A stretch of DNA of 5,030 nt, taken from contig JAJRUE010000261.1 in NCBI GenBank assembly GCA_024277955.1, positions 1 through 5,030 on the forward strand, given 5' to 3'. Origin of the DNA: Alphaproteobacteria bacterium. Lineage in GTDB: Bacteria > Pseudomonadota > Alphaproteobacteria > Rhodobacterales > Rhodobacteraceae. The notes below the pieces were generated by a model. The model was not told the origin of the DNA and ran no database searches. It saw nothing but the letters and a program-made list of their open reading frames with translations. The first letter of the stretch is position 1. Each line of letters begins with the position of its first letter. Shown one piece after another: positions 1-5,030 of the stretch. Made by a program: the position numbers and the translations under genes.

Positions 1-335
1 ACCGCCACCAGCGGAAAGATGTAATAGCCCAGGCTGGCTTCGACTGTATGGCCGATCTGGATCGACAGGATGTAGAGAAACCAGTTGAGCGAAATCATCG
101 CCGCCGCAAACCCCACCGCCCCCAGGCCGCGCCAGGACCGCAAAAGCACGCCCACCTCGCCCAGCCGGCGCTGGGCCAGCAGGATCGCCCCGAAGAACAC
201 CAGCGACCAGAGCGTGCGGTGGGACAGCACCTCGAGCGGGGCGATATGGGCCAGCAGCTTGTAATAGAGCGGCGACAGCCCCCAGATCACGCAGGCCGCG
301 ATCATCGCCCACACACCCTTGAGCCGGTCAGTCAT
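1..335 (-). CDS. rarD: RarD-type EamA/DMT transporter, N-terminal part (3' end beyond window)
   Basis: Inner-membrane transporter of the drug/metabolite (EamA) superfamily, RarD branch; the transported substrate is not established for this family. The frame reads 111 complete codons plus two bases from an ATG at 335-333 and runs off the left edge, so roughly the first third of a protein of about 300 residues is present. Seen in the translation: hydrophobic segments at about residues 7-28, 40-56, 71-93 and from 100 onward. Family-typical patches are CVIWGLSPLYYKLL near residues 15-28, LSHRTLWS at 37-44, SLNWFLYI at 82-89 and HTVEASLGYYIFPLV at 96-110; the last two closely resemble E. coli RarD (NWLLFIW, LEASLGYFINPLV). 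The start is preceded by a run of seven Gs serving as a weak Shine-Dalgarno. The gene lies downstream of the sodB terminator on the same strand, so it probably has its own transcription start. A generic EamA permease is the only real alternative. Confidence 0.87.
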   Translation of the reverse strand, partial: MTDRLKGVWAMIAACVIWGLSPLYYKLLAHIAPLEVLSHRTLWSLVFFGAILLAQRRLGEVGVLLRSWRGLGAVGFAAAMISLNWFLYILSIQIGHTVEASLGYYIFPLVA

Positions 336-341
336 CGCCGC

Positions 342-359
342 CCCCCCTGGCCCCCCTGG
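342..359 (-). repeat. Two tandem copies of a 9-bp G-rich unit in the rarD leader
   Basis: On the plus strand CCCCCCTGG occurs twice in direct succession (342-350 and 351-359). On the coding strand this gives CCAGGGGGG twice, the second G-run lengthened to seven, ending 5 bases before the rarD ATG. The G-runs overlap the expected Shine-Dalgarno position, so copy number or G-run length could affect rarD translation. The repeat itself is directly visible; the functional role is inference. Confidence 0.6.
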
Positions 360-386
360 ACGACGCCGGTCACGGGCGCCAATCAG

Positions 387-417
387 CAAAAGAAATGGCC
401 GCCCCGAAGGGCGGCCA
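387..417 (-). terminator. Rho-independent terminator of sodB
   Basis: Read on the minus strand, a stem of GGCCGCCC pairs with GGGCGGCC around a TTCG tetraloop (397-404 with 409-416). It is extended by one A-T pair to positions 396 and 417, and is followed at once by TTTCTTTTG. A perfect 9-bp GC-rich stem, the extra-stable UUCG-type loop and the T-rich tail make a canonical intrinsic terminator. It lies 26 bases after the sodB stop codon. It should largely separate sodB transcription from rarD. Confidence 0.93.
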
Positions 418-443
418 CCGCTTGATAGCGCTTCGCCCGGGCA

Positions 444-1052
444 TCAGGCGCTCGCGAGCCGTTCGGCGACATTTTCCCAGTTCACCAGGTTGTCCAGGAA
501 GTTGGTCAGGTAAACCGGGCGCTTGTTGCGGAAATCGATGTAGTAGGAATGTTCCCACACGTCGCAGCCCAAAAGCGCGGTCTGGCCGAAACACAGCGGG
601 TTGACGCCGTTTTCGGTCTTGGTGACCTTCAGCGTGCCGTCGGTATCCACCACCAGCCAGGCCCAGCCCGAGCCGAACTGGCCGACGCCGGCGGCGGTGA
701 ATTCTTCCTTGAACTTGTCGACCGAGCCGAAAGCGTCCTTGATGCGGCTTTCCAGCTCGCCCGGCATCGACGGCTTGCCCGGCCCCATCATTTCCCAGAA
801 CTGCATGTGGTTCCAGTGCTGGGACGCGTTGTTGAAGATGCCGTTCTGCGCCACCGCGCCCGCCTGGTAGGTGCCGGTGATGATCTCTTCCAGCGACTTG
901 CCTTCCCATTCGGTGCCGGCGATCAGCTTGTTGCCGTTGTCGACATAAGCCTTGTGGTGCAGATCGTGGTGGTATTCCAGCGTTTCGCGCGACATGCCGG
1001 CATCGGCCAGCGCGTCGTGGGCATACGGAAGATCAGGAAGTTCAAAAGCCAT
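444..1052 (-). CDS. sodB: Superoxide dismutase, Fe type
   Basis: Cytoplasmic iron superoxide dismutase, converting two superoxide radicals to H2O2 and O2. The 202-residue protein has the usual family length and both domains: the N-terminal helical hairpin (about 1-90) and the C-terminal alpha/beta domain (about 95-200). The four metal ligands can be placed by comparison with E. coli SodB: His28 (EYHHDLHH), His82 (WNH), Asp164 and His168 (DVWEHSYY). Gln78 in NNASQHWNH is the active-site glutamine contributed from the N-terminal domain in Fe-type enzymes, whereas Mn-type enzymes have Gly there and place Gln in the C-terminal half. GQFGSGWAWLV (124-134) is another strong signature. There is no signal peptide. 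The ATG at 1052 follows AAGGGGGG at a 7-base spacing. A candidate promoter lies 39-71 bases upstream and a strong terminator follows, so the gene is probably monocistronic. Cambialistic (Fe/Mn) use cannot be excluded from sequence alone. Confidence 0.97.
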   Translation of the reverse strand: MAFELPDLPYAHDALADAGMSRETLEYHHDLHHKAYVDNGNKLIAGTEWEGKSLEEIITGTYQAGAVAQNGIFNNASQHWNHMQFWEMMGPGKPSMPGELESRIKDAFGSVDKFKEEFTAAGVGQFGSGWAWLVVDTDGTLKVTKTENGVNPLCFGQTALLGCDVWEHSYYIDFRNKRPVYLTNFLDNLVNWENVAERLASA

Positions 1053-1059
1053 TCAGAGG

Positions 1060-1067
1060 CCCCCCTT
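1060..1067 (-). promoter_or_regulatory. Shine-Dalgarno of sodB
   Basis: Coding-strand AAGGGGGG lies 7 bases before the sodB ATG. The G-run replaces the usual AGGAGG core. No other in-frame start is needed, because the protein begins MAFELPDLPYAHDAL as in close homologues. Confidence 0.6.
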
Positions 1068-1090
1068 GTTGTTCGCGGTTGAAATTCTGC

Positions 1091-1123
1091 TTCCTACCTG
1101 TGCCGGATGGGGCGCGGCGTCAA
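1091..1123 (-). promoter_or_regulatory. Candidate sigma-70 promoter of sodB
   Basis: On the minus strand TTGACG (1118-1123) is a five-of-six match to the -35 consensus. A 17-base spacer is followed by CAGGTAGGAA (1091-1100), the only plausible -10 area. The -10 is a poor match to TATAAT, which is common in GC-rich alphaproteobacterial promoters. This would give a leader of about 35 bases before the sodB ATG. I see no convincing Fur, Irr or OxyR operator over it. The call rests mainly on the -35 element and its position. Confidence 0.45.
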
Positions 1124-1189
1124 GATGTGGAATGGCGATGCGGGCATTGTGCCGCGCGGGGCGGGCGGGCGTATGGGGAACTTGCGGGG

Positions 1190-1209
1190 AAGAGGGATTG
1201 CGCCCTCTT
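1190..1209. repeat. Inverted repeat / stem-loop between soxG and sodB
   Basis: AAGAGGG (1190-1196) and CCCTCTT (1203-1209) are perfect 7-base inverted copies around a 6-base loop, ATTGCG. Neither strand has a T-run directly after the stem, so it is not a canonical intrinsic terminator. It lies about 85 bases past the soxG stop and could protect the 3' end of the sox transcript or act as a weak terminator. It could also be chance. Confidence 0.45.
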
Positions 1210-1222
1210 GCGCGGTCGCGGT

Positions 1223-1256
1223 GCCTCCGGCGGGAGTATTTTGGCAAAGAAGAAGG
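1223..1256 (+). repeat. GCCTCCGGCGGGAGTATTTT intergenic motif, terminator-like on the plus strand
   Basis: Positions 1223-1256 read GCCTCCGGCGGGAGTATTTT followed by GGCAAAGAAGAAGG. CTCC (1225-1228) can pair with GGAG (1233-1236) across a GGCG loop, and TATTTT follows directly, so on the plus strand it looks like a short intrinsic terminator. From memory, near-identical strings occur in many intergenic gaps of Rhodobacteraceae genomes, which supports the taxonomic guess; this was not checked by search. Here the T-tract orientation is opposite to every gene in the window, so its role in ending the soxG transcript is unclear. Confidence 0.5.
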
Positions 1257-1292
1257 GCGCGGGGATGGAATGCGGGGGTGGCGCGGCGGGGG

Positions 1293-1859
1293 TCAGGGGT
1301 AGTTGACCTCGCTGCCGGGTCTGGCGGCGTTTTTCAGAAGCGCGAAGATGTAAGGGGCCTGCGAGCGGAAGCAGATCAGGCTGATTTCGTCGGGAGCGCT
1401 CTGCCAGAAGGCGGCGGCGACCTGGGCGATGCGGGTGCGGCGCAGTTCGCCCTGGGGGAAGGCCGCGGGCGACAGGTCGGCAGGGGTGAGCTTGGCCAGC
1501 ACCTCGCGCGCGCGCGCGCCGGTCAGGGTGAAAAGCGCGCGGGCGTCAGAGACGTTCGCGGCCAGGTGATGTTGGGATTTCAGCGCTTTTTCAAGCGCTT
1601 GCCGGTGGGTTTCGGCGGCCTCGTACGGGGTCAGGATCAGCAGTTCGTCCGGCGACATCCAGGCGACGGCGAAATCGCCCCCGGCCGCGATCTGGCGCTG
1701 GCCGGGCAGCGCCAGGCCGGTGAGCTTTTTTACCGCCGTTTTCACCCTGGCCGCGGTCAGGTCGGCGCGCAGCGTGATCATGCCGGTCGGCGGCGCTTCG
1801 GCGATGCTGACAAGGCCATCGTATGTTGCGCCGCCCAGCGCGGTTTTCGGGTCAGACAT
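1293..1859 (-). CDS. soxG: Sarcosine oxidase, gamma subunit
   Basis: Gamma subunit of heterotetrameric sarcosine oxidase. It carries no cofactor of its own and packs against the alpha subunit; its fold resembles part of the folate-binding GcvT/YgfZ family. The 188-residue length is normal for SoxG. Family-like stretches are AWMSPDELLIL (66-76), VSDARALFTLTGARAREVLAKL (split by eye at 103-124), the FPQGELRRTRIAQV region (134-147) with its DLSPAAFP lead-in, and FRSQAPYIFALLKNAA (164-179) near the C-terminus. I chose the ATG at 1859 rather than an upstream in-frame ATG. It is preceded by GGAAGGGGAG at a 7-base spacing, and the upstream extension is an arginine/cysteine-rich translation of the soxA 3' end. 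The start overlaps the soxA stop by 8 bases, implying translational coupling. The homologous N-methylglutamate dehydrogenase subunit MgdD is the alternative. Confidence 0.93.
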   Translation of the reverse strand: MSDPKTALGGATYDGLVSIAEAPPTGMITLRADLTAARVKTAVKKLTGLALPGQRQIAAGGDFAVAWMSPDELLILTPYEAAETHRQALEKALKSQHHLAANVSDARALFTLTGARAREVLAKLTPADLSPAAFPQGELRRTRIAQVAAAFWQSAPDEISLICFRSQAPYIFALLKNAARPGSEVNYP

Positions 1860-4800
1860 TCTGTTTCTCCCCTTCCGGGTCATAAAACACCGGGCTGACG
1901 ACGCGCGCCTGCATCGACTTGCCCGAGCCATCCGCCAGCGGAAATTCCAGCACCTCGCCCATCCGTTCGGGGCCGCGTTCCACCAGCCCCATGGCGATGC
2001 CGCGCCCCAGCGTCGGCGAAAAATAGGTCGAGGTGACGCGGCCCGCGACGTTCTTCTGGCCGTTGGCGTTCACGCCGTCGCCCAGCGCATAGGCCCCGTC
2101 CGGCAGCACCCCGCCGTCCAGCGTTTCCAGCCCCACCAGACGCCAGCGGTTCGGGTCGGTCATGTGGCTGCGGGCCTGCGCGCGCTTGCCCAGGTAGTCG
2201 TCCTTTTTCTTCGAGATCGCCCAGCCAAGCCCCAGATCCTGCGGGATCACCGTGCCGTCGGTTTCGTCGCCGATCATGATAAAGCCCTTTTCGGCGCGCA
2301 GCACATGCAGGCATTCGGTGCCGTAGGGCATGGCGCCAAACGGCTCGCCCGCCGCAACCAGCTTTTCCCAGAAGGCAAGCCCGTGGCTGGCCGGCACCGC
2401 GATTTCATAGGACAGCTCGCCGGAAAACGAGATGCGGAAGACGCGCGCCGCGATCCCGGCGACCTCGCTCTCGGCCCAGTGCATGAAGGGCAGCGTTTCG
2501 GCGCTCAGGTCCATGTCGGTGAGGGTTTCCAGCAGCTTGCGCGCCCTCGGGCCGACCACGGCGATCTGGGCGTATTGTTCGGTGAGGTTGGCGGTATGGA
2601 CCTGCCAGTCCCACCATTCGCATTGCAGCCAGTCCTCCATCCAGCCGTGGATACGCTCGGCCCCGCCGGTGGTGGTGTGGCAAAGCCAGCTGTCTTCGGA
2701 AAGCCGCGCCACCACCCCGTCGTCCATGAGAAAGCCGTTTTCGCTGCACATCAGCCCGTAGCGGCAGCGGCCCACCGGCAGGGTGCTCATCATGTTGGTG
2801 TAGAGTATGTCCAGGAAGCGCCCGGCATCCGGCCCCTTGACCAGAATCTTGCCCAGCGTGGAAGCGTCAAGTAAACCAATGGCTTGCCGGGTGTTCTTCA
2901 CCTCGCGGATGACGGCGTCCTCGGGGCTTTCGCCGGGGCGGAGATAGCAATAGGGCCGCCGCCACTGACCGACCGGTTCCCAATGGGCGCCGTGGGCGTC
3001 GTGCCAGCGGTGCATCGGGGTCTGGCGCACCGGCTGGAACAGATCGCCGCGCGCCTCGCCCGCGATCGCGCCAAGCGAGATCGGCGTATAGGGCGGGCGG
3101 AACGTGGTGGTTCCCACCTTGGGGATGTCGTTGTTCAGCGCATCGGCGAGCACGGCCAGTCCGTTGATATTGCTGAGCTTCCCCTGGTCGGTGGCCATGC
3201 CGATGGTGGTGTAGCGCTTGGTGTGTTCGACGCTTTCGTAGCCTTCGCGCGCGGCCAGCTGGATGTCGCTGACCTTCACGTCGTTCTGGTAGTCCAGCCA
3301 CATCTTCATGCGTTTTTGCACGCCGGCGCCCTGGGGCATGATCCAGACCGGCTGCATCGGCTGTTCGGGCTGATCGTCGGCCTTGGGCGCGGCGCGGCGT
3401 TTTGGGGGGATGCCAAGGCCGCGCAGGGCCTCTTTCGCGGCCCTGTCGGCGTCTTTCAGCGCCGCGCCCGTGGACATTTCGCCATTGGCATTTCCCGCTG
3501 TAATAACAAAGCCTTGCCCGTCCTGGTTCAGCGGCGGGCGGCTGGGGTCGGGGCGGAAATGGGCTTGCGCCGCATCCCAGGTCAGCTTGCCGCCGCAATG
3601 CGACCACAGGTGCACCACCGGCGACCAGCCGCCGGACATCGCCACGCAATCGCAGGGGATGATTTCCAGCACCGCGCCTTCGCCCGCCTGCAGCCCGACT
3701 TCGACCGCGCGCACCCGCTTGCCGCCCTTGACAGAGACCACCGCCTTGCCGGTTTCGACGCGGATGCCCAGCGCGCGGGCCTCTTCGGCCAGCGGGCCCG
3801 AGGCGCTGTCGCGGGCATCGAGGATCGCGGGCACCAGCAGGCCGGCGCGGGTCAGCGCAATCGCGGTGCGGTAGGCGTCGTCGTTGTTGGTGACCACCAC
3901 GGTGCGGTCGCCGGGCGACACCGCCCAGTTCACGAGGTAGTCGCGCACGGCGCTGGCCAGCATCACGCCGGGCACGTCGTTGCCGGCAAAGGCCAGCGGG
4001 CGTTCCAGCGCGCCGGTGGCGGTGACGATCCGGCGGGCGCGGATCTTCCACAACCGGTGGCGCGGGCGGGTGTCGCCGGGCGTATGATCGGCGATGCGTT
4101 CATGGGCCAGCGCATAGCCGTGGTCGTAGACGCCCGCCCCCATACAGCGCAGACGCAGGTGAATATTGTCCATGCTTTCAAGCTCTTGCACTGCGTTCTT
4201 GATCCACTCGTCGGCGGGCAGACCGTCGATCCTGGCATCGTCCACCGGCGCCCGGCCGCCCCAATGGGCGGTCTGTTCGACCAGCAGCACCTGCGCCCCG
4301 GCGGCCCCTGCGGTGCGCGCCGCCTGCAGCCCGGCGATGCCACCGCCGACGATCAGAACGTCCACATGCGCGTGGAAATGTTCGTAGGCATCGGCGTCGC
4401 GGTCGCGCGGGGCGCGGCCCAGCCCGGCAGAGGCGCGGATCACCGGCTCGAACAGGTGTTTCCAGGCGGCGCGCGGGGCCATGAAGGTCTTGTAATAGAA
4501 CCCCGCCGGCAGGAACCGCGCCAGCCGGTTGTTGACCACGCCAATGTCCAGATCAAGGCTGGGCCAGTGGTTCTGGCTGCGCGCTTCCAGCCCCTCGAAT
4601 AGCTCGGTCGTGGTCACCCGCTGGTTCGGCTCGAACCGAGCGCCGCGGCCCAGGCCGACCAGCGCGTTGGGTTCCTCGGCGCCGCTGGCGATGACGCCGC
4701 GCGGGCGGTGATACTTGAACGAGCGCCCCATCAGCACCTGACCGTTGGCCAGGAGCGCCGAAGCCAGCGTGTCGCCGGCATGGCCCGTGAACCGCTTTTC

Positions 4801-4869
4801 GTTGAAGCTGAAGGCCACGGCGCGGCTGCGATCGAGCAGCCGGCCACCGGTGGAAAGCCGCGTGCTCAT
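1852..4869 (-). CDS. soxA: Sarcosine oxidase, alpha subunit
   Basis: Large subunit of cytoplasmic heterotetrameric sarcosine oxidase, 1005 residues, normal for the family. Sarcosine is oxidised on the flavins of the beta subunit; alpha binds NAD+ and supplies the tetrahydrofolate site where the methylene group is captured. Domains in order: a ferredoxin-like N-terminal domain (about 15-100; GDTLASALLANG, SFKYHRPRG) with no cysteine before residue 242, hence no Fe-S cluster; a dinucleotide-binding domain with GGGIAG at 175-180 and VEQ at the end of the second strand; a second nucleotide-binding half (TATGALERPLAFAGNDVPGV around 283-302, VVVTNNDDAYRTA at 324-336, SGGWSPVVHLWSHCGG at 412-427); the SoxA A3 region (EHTKRYTTIGMATDQGK, 548-564); and a GcvT-like aminomethyltransferase part (about 600-1000; LLDASTLGKI, MDDGVV, RISFSGELSYEI, AEKGF, DLGL). 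The ATG at 4869 was chosen over 4998, since it follows GGGAGGG and gives the family-typical MSTRLSTGGRLLDRS start. It overlaps soxD by ATGA. Confidence 0.97.
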   Translation of the reverse strand: MSTRLSTGGRLLDRSRAVAFSFNEKRFTGHAGDTLASALLANGQVLMGRSFKYHRPRGVIASGAEEPNALVGLGRGARFEPNQRVTTTELFEGLEARSQNHWPSLDLDIGVVNNRLARFLPAGFYYKTFMAPRAAWKHLFEPVIRASAGLGRAPRDRDADAYEHFHAHVDVLIVGGGIAGLQAARTAGAAGAQVLLVEQTAHWGGRAPVDDARIDGLPADEWIKNAVQELESMDNIHLRLRCMGAGVYDHGYALAHERIADHTPGDTRPRHRLWKIRARRIVTATGALERPLAFAGNDVPGVMLASAVRDYLVNWAVSPGDRTVVVTNNDDAYRTAIALTRAGLLVPAILDARDSASGPLAEEARALGIRVETGKAVVSVKGGKRVRAVEVGLQAGEGAVLEIIPCDCVAMSGGWSPVVHLWSHCGGKLTWDAAQAHFRPDPSRPPLNQDGQGFVITAGNANGEMSTGAALKDADRAAKEALRGLGIPPKRRAAPKADDQPEQPMQPVWIMPQGAGVQKRMKMWLDYQNDVKVSDIQLAAREGYESVEHTKRYTTIGMATDQGKLSNINGLAVLADALNNDIPKVGTTTFRPPYTPISLGAIAGEARGDLFQPVRQTPMHRWHDAHGAHWEPVGQWRRPYCYLRPGESPEDAVIREVKNTRQAIGLLDASTLGKILVKGPDAGRFLDILYTNMMSTLPVGRCRYGLMCSENGFLMDDGVVARLSEDSWLCHTTTGGAERIHGWMEDWLQCEWWDWQVHTANLTEQYAQIAVVGPRARKLLETLTDMDLSAETLPFMHWAESEVAGIAARVFRISFSGELSYEIAVPASHGLAFWEKLVAAGEPFGAMPYGTECLHVLRAEKGFIMIGDETDGTVIPQDLGLGWAISKKKDDYLGKRAQARSHMTDPNRWRLVGLETLDGGVLPDGAYALGDGVNANGQKNVAGRVTSTYFSPTLGRGIAMGLVERGPERMGEVLEFPLADGSGKSMQARVVSPVFYDPEGEKQNV
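1867..1876 (-). promoter_or_regulatory. Shine-Dalgarno of soxG inside the end of soxA
   Basis: Coding-strand GGAAGGGGAG ends 7 bases before the ATG at 1859. It lies in the last codons of soxA and fixes the soxG start at MSDPKTAL instead of an upstream in-frame start, which lacks a comparable site in this position. Confidence 0.7.
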
Positions 4870-5030
4870 GCCCCGCCCTCCCAGTCTGTTTTCTTGTTTT
4901 TTATTGCCTGCACAATGTCTTGTGGCGGCTTCTTTACCTGCGCTGGATAGGTGCCGTAAACCTCGAGCGTCACCGTGTCGCGCGCCGCCAGAAACCATTT
5001 TCCGCAGCCCATCGCGTGACGCCAGCGTTC
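4866..5030 (-). CDS. soxD: Sarcosine oxidase, delta subunit, C-terminal 54 residues (5' end beyond window)
   Basis: Small zinc-binding subunit of heterotetrameric sarcosine oxidase. The frame enters at base 5030 and ends with TGA at 4868-4866, giving 54 residues that start ERWRHAMGCGKWFLAARDTVT. RHAMGC holds the His-x3-Cys pair (His5 and Cys9 of the fragment) that corresponds to the second half of the known SoxD zinc site (His59/Cys63 in the corynebacterial enzyme). WF...RDT.T is the conserved segment that follows. By that alignment about 54 N-terminal residues, including the first Cys-x2-Cys pair, are off the edge. The tail (QVKKPPQDIVQAIKNKKTDWEGGA, residues 31-54) is lysine-rich and poorly conserved. 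The stop overlaps the soxA ATG as ATGA. It lies where SoxD belongs in soxBDAG. MgdB of N-methylglutamate dehydrogenase is a homologous alternative. Confidence 0.92.
   Translation of the reverse strand, partial: ERWRHAMGCGKWFLAARDTVTLEVYGTYPAQVKKPPQDIVQAIKNKKTDWEGGA
4876..4882 (-). promoter_or_regulatory. Shine-Dalgarno of soxA inside the end of soxD
   Basis: Coding-strand GGGAGGG lies 6 bases before the soxA ATG at 4869 and decides this start over the longer frame opening at 4998. Immediately upstream, 4888-4903 is an A-rich stretch on the coding strand, unusual in this GC-rich window, which may keep the ribosome landing site unpaired. Confidence 0.75.

Larger units (their letters stand above)
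1053..1292. other. Intergenic region between soxG and sodB
   Basis: This 240-base gap holds no credible gene. The plus-strand frames that cross it run antisense into soxG or sodB and have arginine/glycine-rich, low-complexity translations. It contains the GCCTCCGGCGGGAGTATTTT motif, a 7-bp inverted repeat, and the candidate sodB promoter with its leader. The break in gene spacing, after overlapping genes in the sox operon, marks a transcription-unit boundary between soxG and sodB. Confidence 0.8.

Noticed and set aside
1053..1292. Riboswitch or small RNA gene in the soxG-sodB gap
   Set aside because: Apart from one short inverted repeat and one terminator-like motif I see no conserved aptamer core or extended secondary structure.
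1107..1898. Plus-strand open frame of 263 codons that starts in the soxG-sodB gap
   Set aside because: Most of it is antisense to soxG; the intergenic part is a Gly/Arg-rich low-complexity translation, with no ribosome-binding site that stands out.
1720..2874. Plus-strand open frame of 384 codons opposite soxG and soxA
   Set aside because: Antisense shadow spanning the boundary of two real genes; composition is Arg/His/Gln-rich and no family is recognisable.
2867..4051. Minus-strand open frame of 394 codons in a different frame within soxA
   Set aside because: Nested out-of-frame shadow with very Arg-rich translation; the soxA frame here carries clear conserved motifs.
2884..4602. Plus-strand open frame of 572 codons opposite soxA
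   Set aside because: It is fully antisense to a well-recognised gene with strong domain matches. Its translation is rich in Arg, Gly, Ala and His with no recognisable motif, as expected from stop-poor GC-rich DNA.
4720..4830. Possible 2Fe-2S cluster in the SoxA ferredoxin-like N-terminal domain
   Set aside because: No cysteine occurs in the first 241 residues, so the domain cannot bind a cluster; this is also the usual state in sarcosine oxidase alpha subunits.
4870..4998. Upstream in-frame extension of soxA to 4998
   Set aside because: It overlaps the conserved soxD coding sequence in another frame, and the true SoxA N-terminus begins at the ATG at 4869 after a good Shine-Dalgarno.

Overview
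The window is GC-rich, with G or C at most third codon positions and a close protein resemblance to marine and soil Rhodobacteraceae (Alphaproteobacteria). That assignment is inferred from the SodB and SoxA sequences and from a recurrent-looking intergenic motif; no rRNA or other marker is present. All five supported genes lie on the minus strand, so transcription runs from right to left. The long plus-strand reading frames are antisense shadows produced by the high GC content.

Right to left, the layout begins with a sarcosine oxidase cluster. It holds the C-terminal end of soxD (4866-5030, cut by the window edge), complete soxA (1852-4869) and complete soxG (1293-1859). soxD and soxA overlap by 4 bases (ATGA) and soxA and soxG by 8 bases, so they form one translationally coupled operon. 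soxB, the flavin-bearing beta subunit, is expected just outside the right edge. Together these subunits would form heterotetrameric sarcosine oxidase: sarcosine + tetrahydrofolate + O2 gives glycine + 5,10-methylene-THF + H2O2, the last demethylation step of glycine betaine/choline breakdown. The homologous N-methylglutamate dehydrogenase is the main alternative.

A 240-bp gap (1053-1292) follows. It carries a GCCTCCGGCGGGAGTATTTT-type motif, a separate 7-bp inverted repeat, and a candidate sodB promoter with a clear TTGACG -35 element. Next is sodB (444-1052), a complete cytoplasmic iron-type superoxide dismutase, closed by a strong intrinsic terminator (387-417). Only about 50 bases later begins rarD (1-335), an EamA/DMT-family inner-membrane transporter truncated by the left edge.

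I found no mobile element, CRISPR array, RNA gene or evident novel system. This is mostly ordinary chromosomal metabolism. The items worth a second look are small: the intergenic motif, the apparently promoter-poor rarD leader with its tandem G-rich repeat, and the unresolved substrate of the Sox-type complex.
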